This document shows, one piece after another, positions 23,641 to 34,771 of a DNA stretch of 64,000 nucleotides. The translations under genes were made by a program, and so were the position numbers. The notes below the pieces were generated by a model. The model made no database searches, was not told the DNA's origin, and worked only from the letters and a program-made list of their open reading frames with translations. Source of the DNA: Linepithema humile (lineage: Eukaryota > Arthropoda > Insecta > Hymenoptera > Formicidae); the NCBI RefSeq assembly GCF_040581485.1, contig NC_090130.1:30109418-30173417 (forward strand). Reading direction: 5' to 3'. Positions within the stretch are counted from its first letter, which is position 1. The number at the start of each line of letters is the position of its first letter.

Positions 23641-25453
23641 GATGTGAGGGCTTAGACTTGGTAGCACTCCATCGGCGCGCGAAAAGAAGAAAAGTCGAAG
23701 ATCGACGGTATTATACATGCATGCAACATATAGGAGGACGCGGGAAAACTTTCTCTTCTATTTTTACGTCTCTTTCGAGCATCTCGTCCGAGTCTTCCTC
23801 GTGTGTAATAAAACTTTATGCGTCTTGCGGAATAATTCGATCTGGCGAGTGGAAAAGTACGGATAAAGGTCCGGGAATACGCGAAAGAATCTGCAGAATT
23901 TATAACGAAGATATTGGAAATGATTAAACGATATTGGAAATTAGGCCGTTTTATTACATTTGCATCATTAAACAAATGACATCATTAAACAAACATTTTT
24001 TTTTTTACCGAAATCGTCAATACTTCTTATAAATCATTGTATTTATCTTTTGCTTCATTTTCAATAACAAACTGTGTGAATCAAATTTGTAAACGTACAA
24101 TGCAATTTACAAGTTAGACCGCGTAATATGCTATTTATTCTACTATCCTAATACTATTTTGTCTTTGCGAAGAGACGGGATACAAATCTCCGTTTTTGTA
24201 TATGTACTCTACAATTAATATCCTTAGAATTAGCTAAAATGACTTACGTAATTATTTAAGTACTAAAGGTACTGTTCAGTACTTTTCGGAAATAGTTTCG
24301 TCATAAAACATACACTACGATAACTCCTACAATAAATTACTAATGTAACAATAAAACTACAATGTAACAATAAAATCAGTTTTGATACTTTGGTTGATGT
24401 AAGCTGCTCATTCAATCGTTTCACATTATCTACCAGGATATGTGATGCTGCTACGTAAATAATATCGCTATAAAAGACTTCATACTAATTGTAGAAAATA
24501 AACTTCTAATAACCAGATTAGAAGTAAGATCAACATGTTAACACTATACTATTAGAAAACTAGCGCAAATCGATATTATTTTTTACTACAGAGTGAGTTT
24601 ACTCTTTCCTAAATAAATACTTTTTGAAGTGACTATTCTCGTACTTGTCGTATTCGTTAAAATACGCGAAACTGGTTTTGCTTGCAAATTGCTTATCGTC
24701 ATAATAATGTAAATAATACAATATATTATGTGTAGGCACTTTAAGCATTATAACTTGTATGAGAAGTAGGACATTCTATTTTTGGTTAGCGCTGTCTGTG
24801 AGTTGTAATAATCTTGCCTGTCATGATAACGTCTCGTTTGCATAAACTACATACATGATATGTCCGTAATTAGATAATATAATACTTAAATTTACTCAGC
24901 TATCGACGCTATCATTTATGATTTTTTTCAACAGTCTATAATGTATCCTAAATTACAAATATCATGAAAGTCTTTAAGTCAGTTTTACTTAACGCAGCTT
25001 CTTTCGCTTCGAGATCTCGTATAAAGATTCGCTACAGAAACTTAACATTCATCATAAATATATAAGTAAAATATCACATAAATAATATAAAAGTGTAAAA
25101 AATGATTTACAAAAATAAAACAATATGCTACAAAATAACAAGAACGGAATAACTTAAAAAAACTTACTACTTAAATTCAATCGAACTTTCGAAACACATC
25201 TATCAACGATAGTACGATTACAGGACATATTTGTATAACGTCTTTGTAGACAACTAAATTCTCACTATTTTCCTACAATAAATCTATCAGTATCTAATCG
25301 ACTTTGGCGTTTATATTAGACCGAGTTTTGCGTCGCGGATTTCCGCATTCAGGAAGAACATAACAGATTAACGAGGGCCATTTTTTTTTTTAGAAAGTAT
25401 GGAGTTAGAAAAATCGTTGCCTATTGTACGCTCCTCCGAACAGCATTGTCGGA
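23641..25453. other. intergenic, AT-rich; probably includes the 3' UTR of the membrane-protein gene
   Basis: No coding potential was recognised. The sequence next to 25453 lies 3' of the - strand membrane-protein gene and may be its untranslated tail. No clear AATAAA on - was found close to its stop codon. Confidence 0.55.
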
Positions 25454-26410
25454 TTACAGTAAAAACGACCAAATGCATAATCCGATCACCACAATGCTGG
25501 ATACATACGCTAAAGAATTAGGAAGATGGATGTTGTAAGCGCTCTCCAACTTAATCAGCCACAATGGAATAGCGACGTGGAGGATGTCCGGAATCATGAA
25601 ACCCAGATCACGTATGACCTGCAATGTGCGAGTTAAAAAAACAATTATAAAATGTTTCTCTTACATAATTATTCTGCGATTCTCACCTGATGCGCATGGC
25701 CTTCGCCCCTAATGACATTCTCGAAGAACTGATCCCACCCACCAGCCATAATATGCAGAAGAGCTATCGCGGCTATGCCGAACGCCTTCCTGTGAGTTAT
25801 GGGATTCTTTTTGTCCGCCAGATGAACGACCCAGGCGGTGGATATCAACTCAGTGACGGAAAAGAACAGCTGATGGTACCACTGGGAGTAAAAGTCGTCG
25901 TTCCAGTAATTAATGTAAACCCACCATGAATAATAGTTGGAGAACAGAGCGGTTGAGAATAGGAGCATCATGGACTGCCTGAGTCTTTGCTTGATCGCCA
26001 GTCTCGCCAGATGTTTCATTGTTTCGTAAAATACGATGATTCCAATCACTACGAGCATCCATATTTTCAGCATGTTTGAGGTGGCGTTGAAGTACATGTG
26101 TTTGTAAGGTGCAATGCCAGATTCGTATGAGCCTGCAAAGAAGAATTTTGATGACGAAGTCTTTCATTTCCAATGTTACAGCGTGCTCATAGAATGTTTA
26201 GAAATTTTTGTTACCTTTAAACACGGTGTCCCAGCACGAACAAGAGCAATACCGTTTGTCCACAATTCTGGAATAATCTTGCCAGAAGTAGTACAAGGTC
26301 GCGATCTGCAGCGGCGGAATTGTCAGAGGTCCCAGGATGCCCACCAGTCTCGATCCACTTGTAGCAATGTTTTTGCACATAACACGCTTTAACATCTTGA
26401 ATAGAGCCAT
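25454..26410 (-). CDS. uncharacterised multi-pass membrane protein
   Basis: Three exons on - are proposed: 26410-26215, 26132-25687 and 25618-25454. GT-AG borders and phases are good, giving 268 residues. Six or seven hydrophobic segments can be read, roughly at 22-42, 85-105, 120-145, 155-175, 185-205, 225-240 and 248-266. The first is followed by a cysteine cluster CSCSCW (55-60). Tyr- and Trp-rich loops (SNYYSWWVYINYW, YHQLFF) stand out. The coding sequence is GC-richer than its flanks and keeps its frame over all three exons, so the gene is very probably real. I do not recognise the family. Location in a membrane is inferred from hydrophobicity. The start was set at MALFKML. An in-frame ATG 165 bases upstream exists, but a CTATAG acceptor-like site lies four bases before the chosen ATG, suggesting a 5' UTR intron. 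Confidence 0.82.
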
Positions 26411-28128
26411 TGCGCTATAGATATAGTAAAAGTGAACAGAAGGCGCTTTAAAAACTTTGTTATTAATTTTATGAATTAAAATGATCTCCCTGATCAAATA
26501 TATTGCTGCCTTAAGATAAGTAACTGTGTTACGTGTAGCACTGTATATTGGCACTTTGCGATTGATAATACTCAAGGATAATGTAAGGATATTTTAATGA
26601 CAACGAAAAGCTGAACTATATTACAGATAATTCTATAAATAATTCTAGCTTTCGCTCGGAAAATCTACACCTCATATAAATGATAGCTCTCGTAAATGAA
26701 ATATGTGTGTATTTTTCCAAATTTTTTTATACAAAATCATAATTTTTTATATGTAAAAAAAGCATCGCAAAATAAGTAAATTCTGTAACGTTAACAAATA
26801 TATTTCAATTCCCCATATTAACGAGTCTTCAAGCCTCAAAGATCGCGTCGGGTGGTCAAACAAAAACTCAAACGAAACTACTTAACACATGTTTATTTTA
26901 ACAACACGTTTTGCACAATGCGCATTTTTCGTGCGCCACGCTAAAATTGAGGTGGATGGATAGAATTCTGAATTCCTTGGCTGTTACGTCATGGCAATAA
27001 GCGTATTCATTTAGGCGGCAGCGGACTGCACGAGCAGCCGTCGTCGATGCTCCCCGAGGAGGTAATTTCGTCTTCACATGTCCACAAAATCGACGACTTC
27101 ACGAGCAAACTGGAACAAGTCCTTTGACCAAGAATGGAGGGTCTCGTAAACAACTCCCTGTCACAAGCGACATCTGCGTACGCTAAATGCCTCTCAGAAA
27201 CTTAAGTATGAATGACTAGAAGTAGTCGAAGCACACGTGGAACGTGCTCCGAACACGACTGCAGGTTCGGAGTTACTCTTACCAGCGCTGTTTATTATCG
27301 TTGAATATATTATAGAAATTTTTTATGCAAAGACATCACTGAAATTCTAATTTTAACAATTTTATGACATTTTTTAATCATAAAAATCGGCGAGATACAA
27401 TTAAATTTTTAATTGCTTTTAAAAATTGCACAAATTTTAATTTTATTGTTATTATTATTTAATGTTACTGTTATTTCTTGCAAACATCTTCCAGGCCCCC
27501 GAGGCCCCTTGACAGTCACGAAAATCCACTCAGGACTGTTGATCTTTGGTATTCCATCAGTGGCTACATAAAAATTTTTATATAAACTATTTTATTTTAA
27601 ATTATAATAAAAGTTTTCAGAAATTTTTATAAATTATTTTAATTTAAATTATAATAAATATTTAAAAAATTATTCTCATTAATTAAAGGTAAGATTTCTT
27701 TGGAGCTGAGCACACAAAATACCAATCACTGCTAATATAGCGTTCTACATCACTAAACGTGATCAATGATTTCTGTAAAACGATATATGTATATATTTCA
27801 GTATTATTATTTTCAATCCTAAACAATTTCTGCTATTTATTCGTAAATTATAAAAAAATTGTGTAATAAAAAATTGTTGTGTGAATGTTGTTGCAGTCTA
27901 TCAGACAGCTCACTTCCATTTATTTTAACCTGAATTTTAGTAAGAGTATTTCTTTTATATTGTTCCCAATAATAATTTATTAGAAAATTTATAAATACGG
28001 ATCGTAAGAAACGATTTGTCTTACATTTATTATTCCACATGTATTCATAGTTTAGGCACGACAGTTTTTTTTAGATAGTTTTTAATAATTATCTTATTTT
28101 TAGCAATTTATAAGATTTAAATAGAAAA
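26411..28128. other. intergenic between the membrane-protein and LEXM-like genes
   Basis: Mostly AT-rich, with one GC-richer island near 26980-27290 that contains a broken coding-like frame, annotated separately. The two flanking genes are divergently transcribed, so this interval should carry both promoters. No core element could be identified. Confidence 0.5.
26972..27205 (+). pseudogene. possible decayed coding fragment with one in-frame stop
   Basis: On + one frame reads through 26972-27205 with a single internal stop (TGA at 27125-27127). Before the stop it encodes a Ser/Glu/His-rich stretch that becomes helix-like (HKIDDFTSKLEQVL). After the stop it continues helix-like (RMEGLVNNSLSQATSAYAK) and ends at TAA. 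The block is GC-richer than its AT-rich flanks, and the amino-acid composition changes little across the stop, which is what a gene or transposon remnant would show. No family is recognised. It could also be chance. Confidence 0.3.
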
Positions 28129-29973
28129 ATGTCACGGAAGTACAAAACCAAAAGCTTTCGACTGTGTCGATGTTGCTACAAGTGGCGTTGTCAGTGTCTT
28201 ATACCACGAAGAAGGAAGCCTCATCCGCCGTTTAACAGCGGAACAAAGTTAGACAGTAGACTGGGCTTGCATCCCAAACTAAATGCGCTTACATCGATAT
28301 CGCCAGCTATTGATTTCTATGATTCACGACCAGTTGATCGCAAATCCGGAGTTATCAAGTAAAAATCGAACTTGATTTATTCTGAAATAGTATAAGAATT
28401 TTTAACAAAAAAAAAAAAAAAAATTGACGTAGTTGGAAAAGACAACAAGAAACGGAAGAGTTTGCCGCCACAGTGGGCCACAAACTGACAAAAAAAATCA
28501 TATTCCAGAAGGACTTAATGAAGACCGGACGTGGTCCTGGAGCTCACGAGATATCTCGCTGGCCAGACAGCATTTTAAAGGCACCCTGTAAGAGTTTGCG
28601 AACGGACGTCAGCTTCGGAACTGTTCCGCAGTTTAAACCGAGCTACAAGTCCACCACGCCTGGTCCAGGTTCATAAATAAAATTATTCTTCATCTATCAA
28701 AGAAACGATCAAATTATTCTAACGCAGAATTAATCGGTTTTCTTTAATATACTGTATTTTTATATTTTGTTGTATTAAAATAAAATTTTCTTTAAGTTTT
28801 AACTAGCAATTGTCTCGTCGATACTTTCTTATTTTTTTCTTAGTGTTTTGCACTCTATTCCTTATTTCTTTTTTTTTAAGGATACACGCTTAAAACGCAT
28901 AATCCGTATTACTACTTGGATGAGAAGAAGCTGAAAGGTTTCTCTCACGTACCTTCCTTCGAGTTTGACGGATTAGCGCATAGATTTCAAGAAGTTAAAA
29001 GAAATTGGTCTCTACCGTGTACCAGGTAAGAAAAGGTGTAAAATATAATATCATTAAAAGTATTTTATGCTTTTTTTATGCTTTGTTTGTAATCTTACAA
29101 ACAGATTACAAAAGAATCGGTTTTCACATTTCAGATACAGCGTGAAGTATCCGAATTCATTGCAAGTTTTTCTTGAAAAAGTCACAGGCAAGAGAGGACC
29201 TTACGATCTTTTTACAGGTGACAGAATAATTTCTTTTGTTAACTATGCGGACTATTTTATGAGTTTGTACACTTTTTTTCGCCAACTACGCCGTATTTGC
29301 AGCTTATTGAAATTTGTCTATATATTTTTTTAAACCAGATTACAAAACAAAAAGCTCATATAAAATTTTAATTGTAGAATCTATAAACATTAAATTAATT
29401 TAGGACCGAGAGACGAGAGTACAATGAAGGGATACTGGTCGCGTAAGAAAATAGATGATTACAATGACTGGCCACGAAAATTACCCGGTGAAATAGAAAA
29501 ACTTCTGAGCAAGTCTAATTATTTCAAAGGAAAATGGTCCACTAATCTTAGGTAGGAGGGATAAATTAGCGGGAGAAATAAAAATGCATTTTGATTACAA
29601 TTTATATCTATAATTTAATGCGAATAATGCAAAAACTATTTTGAGTAGAAAAATATTCCCCTAAAGGTTCACGAAGAAACCGGTTACAAGAATGTTGTTA
29701 CAAGATATCAGCACGTGTTACAAAGATCCCGATGAACCGGGTCCTGGTGATTACAATCCTCGAACGCCGCAAAAACCCGGCTCGATCAAAAGATATCCTT
29801 TTGACAGCAATGTAGCACGACTGCTTCCGTCGCGCGACATTCCTCCTGAACTAGGTAGATATAAAATCAAAGAAAATTATCGTATAAAAGGACACGGATG
29901 GACGTGTGTTTTCAAGAGTAAGGTGCCCAGAACGTTTGGCGCTGTTATTCCGCCGTCGTATAGTGACTTTTAA
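28129..29973 (+). CDS. LEXM/CIMAP2-like ciliary (sperm-tail) protein with Pro-Gly repeats
   Basis: Six exons are proposed: 28129-28358, 28433-28668, 28881-29025, 29135-29217, 29404-29551 and 29667-29973. All phases match, giving 382 residues. Two Pro-Gly motifs typical of sperm-tail PG-rich repeats are present: TPGPGYTLK near 150 and EPGPGDYNP near 302. The block KRGPYDLFTGPRD (about 222-234) is the hallmark that suggests LEXM, now called CIMAP2 (ciliary microtubule-associated protein 2). Proteins with these repeats bind inside axonemal microtubule doublets, so a role in sperm flagella or sensory cilia is the natural expectation in an insect. The N-terminus is basic and cysteine-rich (RLCRCCYKWRCQC), which is unusual. 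The first intron is only 74 bases and has an A-run before its acceptor. The start ATG follows an A-rich leader; an upstream exon cannot be excluded. Confidence 0.85.
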
Positions 29974-30022
29974 TTTCTAGAAGATATTTCTAGAATATAT
30001 TTCTCAATATATAATATATAAT

Positions 30023-30028
30023 AATAAA
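30023..30028 (+). terminator. polyadenylation signal of the LEXM-like gene
   Basis: AATAAA lies about 50 bases after the stop codon, consistent with a short 3' UTR. The surrounding sequence is AT-rich, so the match alone is weak evidence. Confidence 0.45.
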
Positions 30029-30029
30029 A

Positions 30030-31912
30030 AAATTATTACGAACGAATTCTTGATAAATAAAAAAAAATTGCTAAATTGACATTTAATTGCACATGCAATA
30101 GAATAATTGGAATCAAAATGTACATCGATATAAAATTTTGCACGCTTCGACTTTCGGCTACAAGTATAAATTCCATCATATCGAGAGCTGCTTCAATGTA
30201 GAATCTACGCTATCACGTAATAACACCTGTCGGCGCGATGAGATCAACGATTGCTCTACGCTAATTTAAAGATCCAACGATCTTTGTGATTTATCGTGTG
30301 AATTAGCTCGAACGTGCGGCGTGCCGATTCGTCGTTTTTCCTTCGACGGTGTTCCTCGGTTCGAGAGGCGCGAGATTTCGTGCCAGCTGGAAAATGGTAA
30401 CAGGAGCCCCTCGAGATAATGATGCACCTAACGATTACTCGGCTGCACCGAATGCATAATTCATATGTATGCCACGAACTTTGAACCGGCTTCGCGAGCG
30501 CATAATTGCATTTAACCGTCTTCCAGCGACCGCCCCTTTCATTTAAGCCCTTACCACACACGTCATTCGTTTGTTGTGGAACGCCCTAAGCTCCAGGCTT
30601 TAATTACCGGAATAATAAAAAGCAAAATTTATCAGATTGTATGATCGTCGCGCTGGCGACGGCAAAAAAATCGCTGTATATTTACTTACAACAGCGACTG
30701 TCGCGCTTATGCAACTTGAATCAGTGCAGCGTGAAAATCAATGTATTGCAAAAATATTTAAAAAATATTAGAAAATGATATTTTTACATGTTTAGGGAAG
30801 GTACATACATAAATAAAAAATACTGTATTCATGCGATCATTTCTGTACTCATACGCTCAACACTGGAACGCATAATTTTTAATAAATTATATGTTGATAT
30901 AAAAAATAGGTGATTTTTAGAGGAAAAAAATACCGTTTAAAAATATAGAACAGTAAATACATAGTAAAGAAACTTTTTTTTTCCTCTAAATTATAACGAT
31001 TTATTTGCGTAAGGATATTCATGCAAGAATTACAAAGGCTCCAAATACGTATATTTAACTACAGAACCGGAAATGTCTCGCGCGCGCGTGTATAAAAGAA
31101 AAAAAGAGAAAAATTTCTCGCGGCGTGCCATATGGCGGATAATTTCGTAGATTGATGGAAGATTTCACGGCGCAACTGACACCCAGTATACGCGTTCCCA
31201 TATAGCCTGCCATGTAATGCGGCTGCCGTGTGGGACGCTCGCATTATTTACAAGGGCAAATTAATCGAGACGCAATTAGGCGTTAATAACTTTCTAATTT
31301 ACGGCGGACGCCGACGCGTCTCTCGCAAGATCAATCTATGCCGCCTGAGTTTGTTCACCCGTAATCTTGCAAATGATAAACCGCAGACGATGATAATCTC
31401 TCAAGTATAAACGACATTTCTCAATCTGGGAAGAACAGTAATTAACAATAAGCTTCCTTTTTATAAGCTCCTTTTTATTTCATCAATTAACTTAATTTTA
31501 TTTCTTAATCTTCGTATTTCTTCTGCTGTATCTCAACTTTCTGATCTCTTTTCTTTCCAAACTATATAATCTATCGATAGTTTTGAATAATAAAAAAAGG
31601 TCTTCCGTTCTTTGTTGCACTTCCACATTTTAGAAACGTTATAATTCCATCTTGCGAGTGATTCACAAATAAAATTCTTTTACGGGACGTCCCAACAATG
31701 GGAACGACCCCATTATTTGTCATCAGTTCTAAACACTAGCAGCTACGTAACATCTTATTTTCTTGCTCTCGCACAGTGTCGCGTGGCGATCTGTTCGCTC
31801 CATTTTTTTGTCATTATATTTTCACTGAACAAACCCACTTCATAAATCATAGCGACAAAGAATGAATGCATTCGCACAATAGCATTTCAACTTTTACTCG
31901 CCACCGTTTGCT
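30030..31912. other. intergenic, nothing assigned
   Basis: Alternating AT-rich and moderately GC-rich DNA with short open frames on both strands (about 60-101 codons) and no motif. A block near 31680-31830 is more complex in sequence and could be an old mobile-element remnant, but no family is recognised. Confidence 0.5.
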
Positions 31913-32041
31913 TTAGAAAAAGCTTTGCCTGATCGTATCTGGATAATCCCATGTCGTCATTCTTGGTCTTCCTTTAAGTTCTTTCTCATCCTTGACTCTT
32001 TTATCCTCAGGGGTTTCTTCAGGATGCAAGAAGGCACGCGC
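31913..32041 (-). other. exon-like fragment on the - strand
   Basis: One - frame starts right after an AAATAG acceptor-like site (32042-32047) and stays open for 42 codons to a TAA at 31915-31913. It encodes a charged, protein-like stretch (HPEETPEDKRVKDEKELKGR, then TTWDYPDTI). The high Lys/Glu content is unlike the translations of neighbouring AT-rich DNA. No donor, partner exon or family was recognised. It may be an isolated exon or a mobile-element remnant. Confidence 0.25.
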
Positions 32042-32890
32042 CTATTTAATATTTATTCACTTATCCCGCTAGTCCCTTAATATTTCTGGAAAGTGTATCA
32101 CGGTCACGAGAATGCAATCTTTTCTTCTTCAGATACCTTCTTTCACAATAGTGAAAAATGCTCCCCTGCAAAGATTTTGGGCTGAAATAATGTCGCCATA
32201 TGTATCACCGTCAAATAGTAAACTGCTATTGATACTCTACGAGTTAGCACATAAGTTTTTTCGGACCGGATGTTCAACATAGTTTGCCTAGTAACCCAAA
32301 TTCTTGAAGACTGTCAGTGACCTTACCACAAAAGAAGTAAGTAGATCAGTGATCCTATTATCGTAATAACGATGAAAAGACGTGTAACCTTCCAAATACA
32401 CTTAAGTGGAGATAATCGATGAAAAAGAAAGAAACGGATCTGACTTTGTAGCAATTCAAATTAAAATTTACGAAATTTACGGGCAAAGAAAAAAGGCGAC
32501 GGAAAAAAAGCGACTTCAGATCTACCCAAAAATATTGCTAGAGTGAAATGGAAACTCGATCGAACGGAAGCGACGGTCACGCATTACGCACAGTTGATTA
32601 TCGATGCACACGTGCCTTTTGTGAAAAAATTCCGTCCCATCGGGCCTTCCCCGCGTTCAGGATCCCGCAGCCGAGAAGACCGTCATGAAGGGAGGAGGTG
32701 TGATATGTTACAGCTGGTTAAACAGCTGCGGGGTAGAAGGATAACAGTGAACGCGACAAATTTCGGCAACAACCACCTAAAAGATCGTGTATGAAATTGG
32801 AGGAGGCTTTGCCTTCTTTTCTTCCTCCCCGAAGCTTTGCTTTGAATTTATTTCTAGATGTTTGCATGATAAAATCGCGGTTATAAAGAC
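32042..32890. other. intergenic, nothing assigned
   Basis: A GC-richer stretch around 32540-32790 has an open + frame of 83 codons without recognisable motifs. Nothing further could be supported. Confidence 0.45.
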
Positions 32891-33415
32891 TTAAAGATTA
32901 CAATTTATTAATATGAGATACGTAAATCTCTTAATTTTCTCTGTTATGTATTTTTTTAAATTTTGTTTTTCAACATATACGCAATTGTACGTAATTTGAC
33001 GAATTTTCTTGTAACTATATTGAGAAGGATTATTTCGATCTCTTTCAATCATTAAATTTTTTTTACATCCGGTTTGGGAAAAGAATTTTGCTCCTTTAAA
33101 GTTTAGGCTGGGGCGTCTACATTCTTCGATAATTCTCAAGATACCTGGTAAAGTAAAGTTTTCGTGGGACAATGGTAACAATAGTGAGTCAGGAGTATCA
33201 GTAGCAGGTTTCGTAAATAGACCTGAGATGGGTTCGTTTGTCACAAAGTCTTTCGTGTAAATTTTACAGGGTGCATAGAAAAGTACAATGCCAGCATTTT
33301 TCGTAAAAATTCTCATTTTTATAGTATCTTGTGACTGACAAATAAAACTTTTTTTACAAACTATTAAATTGAATTGCGAGATTGTGAGATAAAAATCACA
33401 TAATAATACATACAC
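32891..33415 (-). CDS. hypothetical open frame of 174 codons
   Basis: An ATG-started frame on - remains open for 174 codons in AT-rich DNA, where stops should be frequent. The middle part (about 55-105) looks protein-like, with TPDSLLLPLSHENFTLPG and a run rich in Arg, Phe and Lys, while the two ends are Lys/Asn/Ile-rich like translated AT-rich sequence. Inside the frame an AG at the CTCAG-GTCTA position and a GT after TTACCAG could bound a short exon instead. No family is recognised. It could be a real small gene, one exon, a mobile-element piece or chance. Confidence 0.25.
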   Translation of the reverse strand: MYVLLCDFYLTISQFNLIVCKKSFICQSQDTIKMRIFTKNAGIVLFYAPCKIYTKDFVTNEPISGLFTKPATDTPDSLLLPLSHENFTLPGILRIIEECRRPSLNFKGAKFFSQTGCKKNLMIERDRNNPSQYSYKKIRQITYNCVYVEKQNLKKYITEKIKRFTYLILINCNL

Positions 33416-33857
33416 AGGACTCTAAAAAAATATAAAGTTAAATTAAACGCAAGTAGAAAAATTTTAGACAATCCTCAATAAACAAAATAGATGTCATGTG
33501 AAATTACGTCATGTTGTCACGTCGCATTAAATTCAAGAGTGATTCGATGGCAAAATCGAGACAACGAGTAGGTGTAATTTCGAATGGAAGTAGTTATAAA
33601 ACGTGTTCTTTTCATTTGTACACTTTGAGGCGCCTCAACGACCCACGATAAAATATTAATATTAAATTAAATTCGCGAATAACATACTTATGTCGGATCG
33701 ACACATACGACAGCTTATTGGTCAATTTTACGATTGACGATTCTAATTTTTATTATTATGATATCGATCATATAGCTCTCGGATTAACGACGATTTAGTC
33801 GCTGTTGTATTTAACACTTCGACTCAGACAATCAAGAGATTATGATAACGCCGTTAA

Positions 33858-34693
33858 ATGTATTGTGAGGACGATGAATTGCAAGCATTACTCGATGAAA
33901 ATTCGTCCCAAACGCAAAAAGAGCTTGCATTACAACTGGGAGTAAAGCAACAAACCGTTTCTAACCGTTTACAGAAGATGGGAAAGATTCAGAAAGAGGG
34001 AAAGTGGGTACCATACGAATTGAGCCAGAAGAACAAAGATAATCGTGTCGAAATGTGTCTGAATCTGTACAACAAACAGCACAGAAAGTCTTTCCTGTGG
34101 AAAATCATAACGGGTGATGAAAAGTGGATATATTACGATAATCCTAAGCGAAAAAAATCATGGGTAGACCCCGGCCAACCATCCACATCAACGCCAAAGC
34201 GGAATATCCACGACCAAAAGGTAATGCTCTGTATATGGTGGGATATGCAGGGTGTGCTATATTATGAGCTTCTGCAACCACGTGAAATGGTTGATGGTGA
34301 TCGCTATAGTCGACAACTATTGAGATTGAACGAAGAAATCCGTCGAAAACGTCCATATACTGGCAAAGGATTGCGTCCGGTGAAATTGCTTCATGACAAC
34401 GCTAGGTCTCATGTCGCTAAAACGGTCAAAGAAACATTATTGACGCTTGGTTGGGATGTTCTACCGCACCCGGCCTATTCGCCAGATATAGCGCCAAGTG
34501 ATTATCACTTGTTCCGGTCGATGCAAAACGCATTGTCTGAGGTACGCTTCCGGAATATTGAAGAAGTGCGAAAATGGGTCGACGACTTTATTAAATCAAA
34601 AGACGTGAAGCTTTCTTCACTGCCGGAATTCGTAAGCTGTCTGAAAGATGGCGCAAGATCATAGATAATAACGGAGAATATTTTGATACTTAA
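33858..34693 (+). pseudogene. mariner-family transposase, 5'-truncated and frameshifted
   Basis: The frame 33858-34664 encodes most of a mariner transposase (cut-and-paste DNA transposition). The second helix-turn-helix (DELQALLDEN, then QTVSNRL) is followed by the catalytic triad: TGDEKW, HDNARSH and SPDIAPSDYHLF. The last two aspartates are separated by 34 residues, the D,D34D signature. Two defects are visible. The first helix-turn-helix (roughly 60-80 residues) is missing at the 5' end. Near 34598-34604 the frame shifts in an A-run: the expected C-terminal motif (FFTAGIRKL then ERWRKI) continues in another frame to TAA at 34691. The copy is therefore not functional as it stands. Intact catalytic residues suggest a fairly young decay. 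Confidence 0.92.
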
Positions 34694-34744
34694 ATGTATT
34701 ATTGAGTTTCTGTAAAAAAATCTTGAATTTTCAAAAAAAAAAAA

Positions 34745-34770
34745 GGTTTAAAACTTATTTGTGCCCCTAA
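34745..34770 (+). repeat. candidate right terminal inverted repeat of the mariner element
   Basis: The 26 bases end in gtgcccctaa and are followed by TA, the target site duplicated by Tc1/mariner elements. Without a left partner the assignment rests on position and general resemblance. Confidence 0.45.
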
Positions 34771-34771
34771 T

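Larger units (their letters stand above)
33858..34770 (+). mobile_element. mariner (Tc1/mariner) element remnant
   Basis: The transposase remnant plus a short 3' tail ending in cttatttgtgcccctaa followed by TA. This looks like a mariner terminal inverted repeat next to the TA target dinucleotide. The matching left terminus (ttaggggcacaaataag) was not found upstream, in line with loss of the 5' part of the transposase. Confidence 0.75.
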
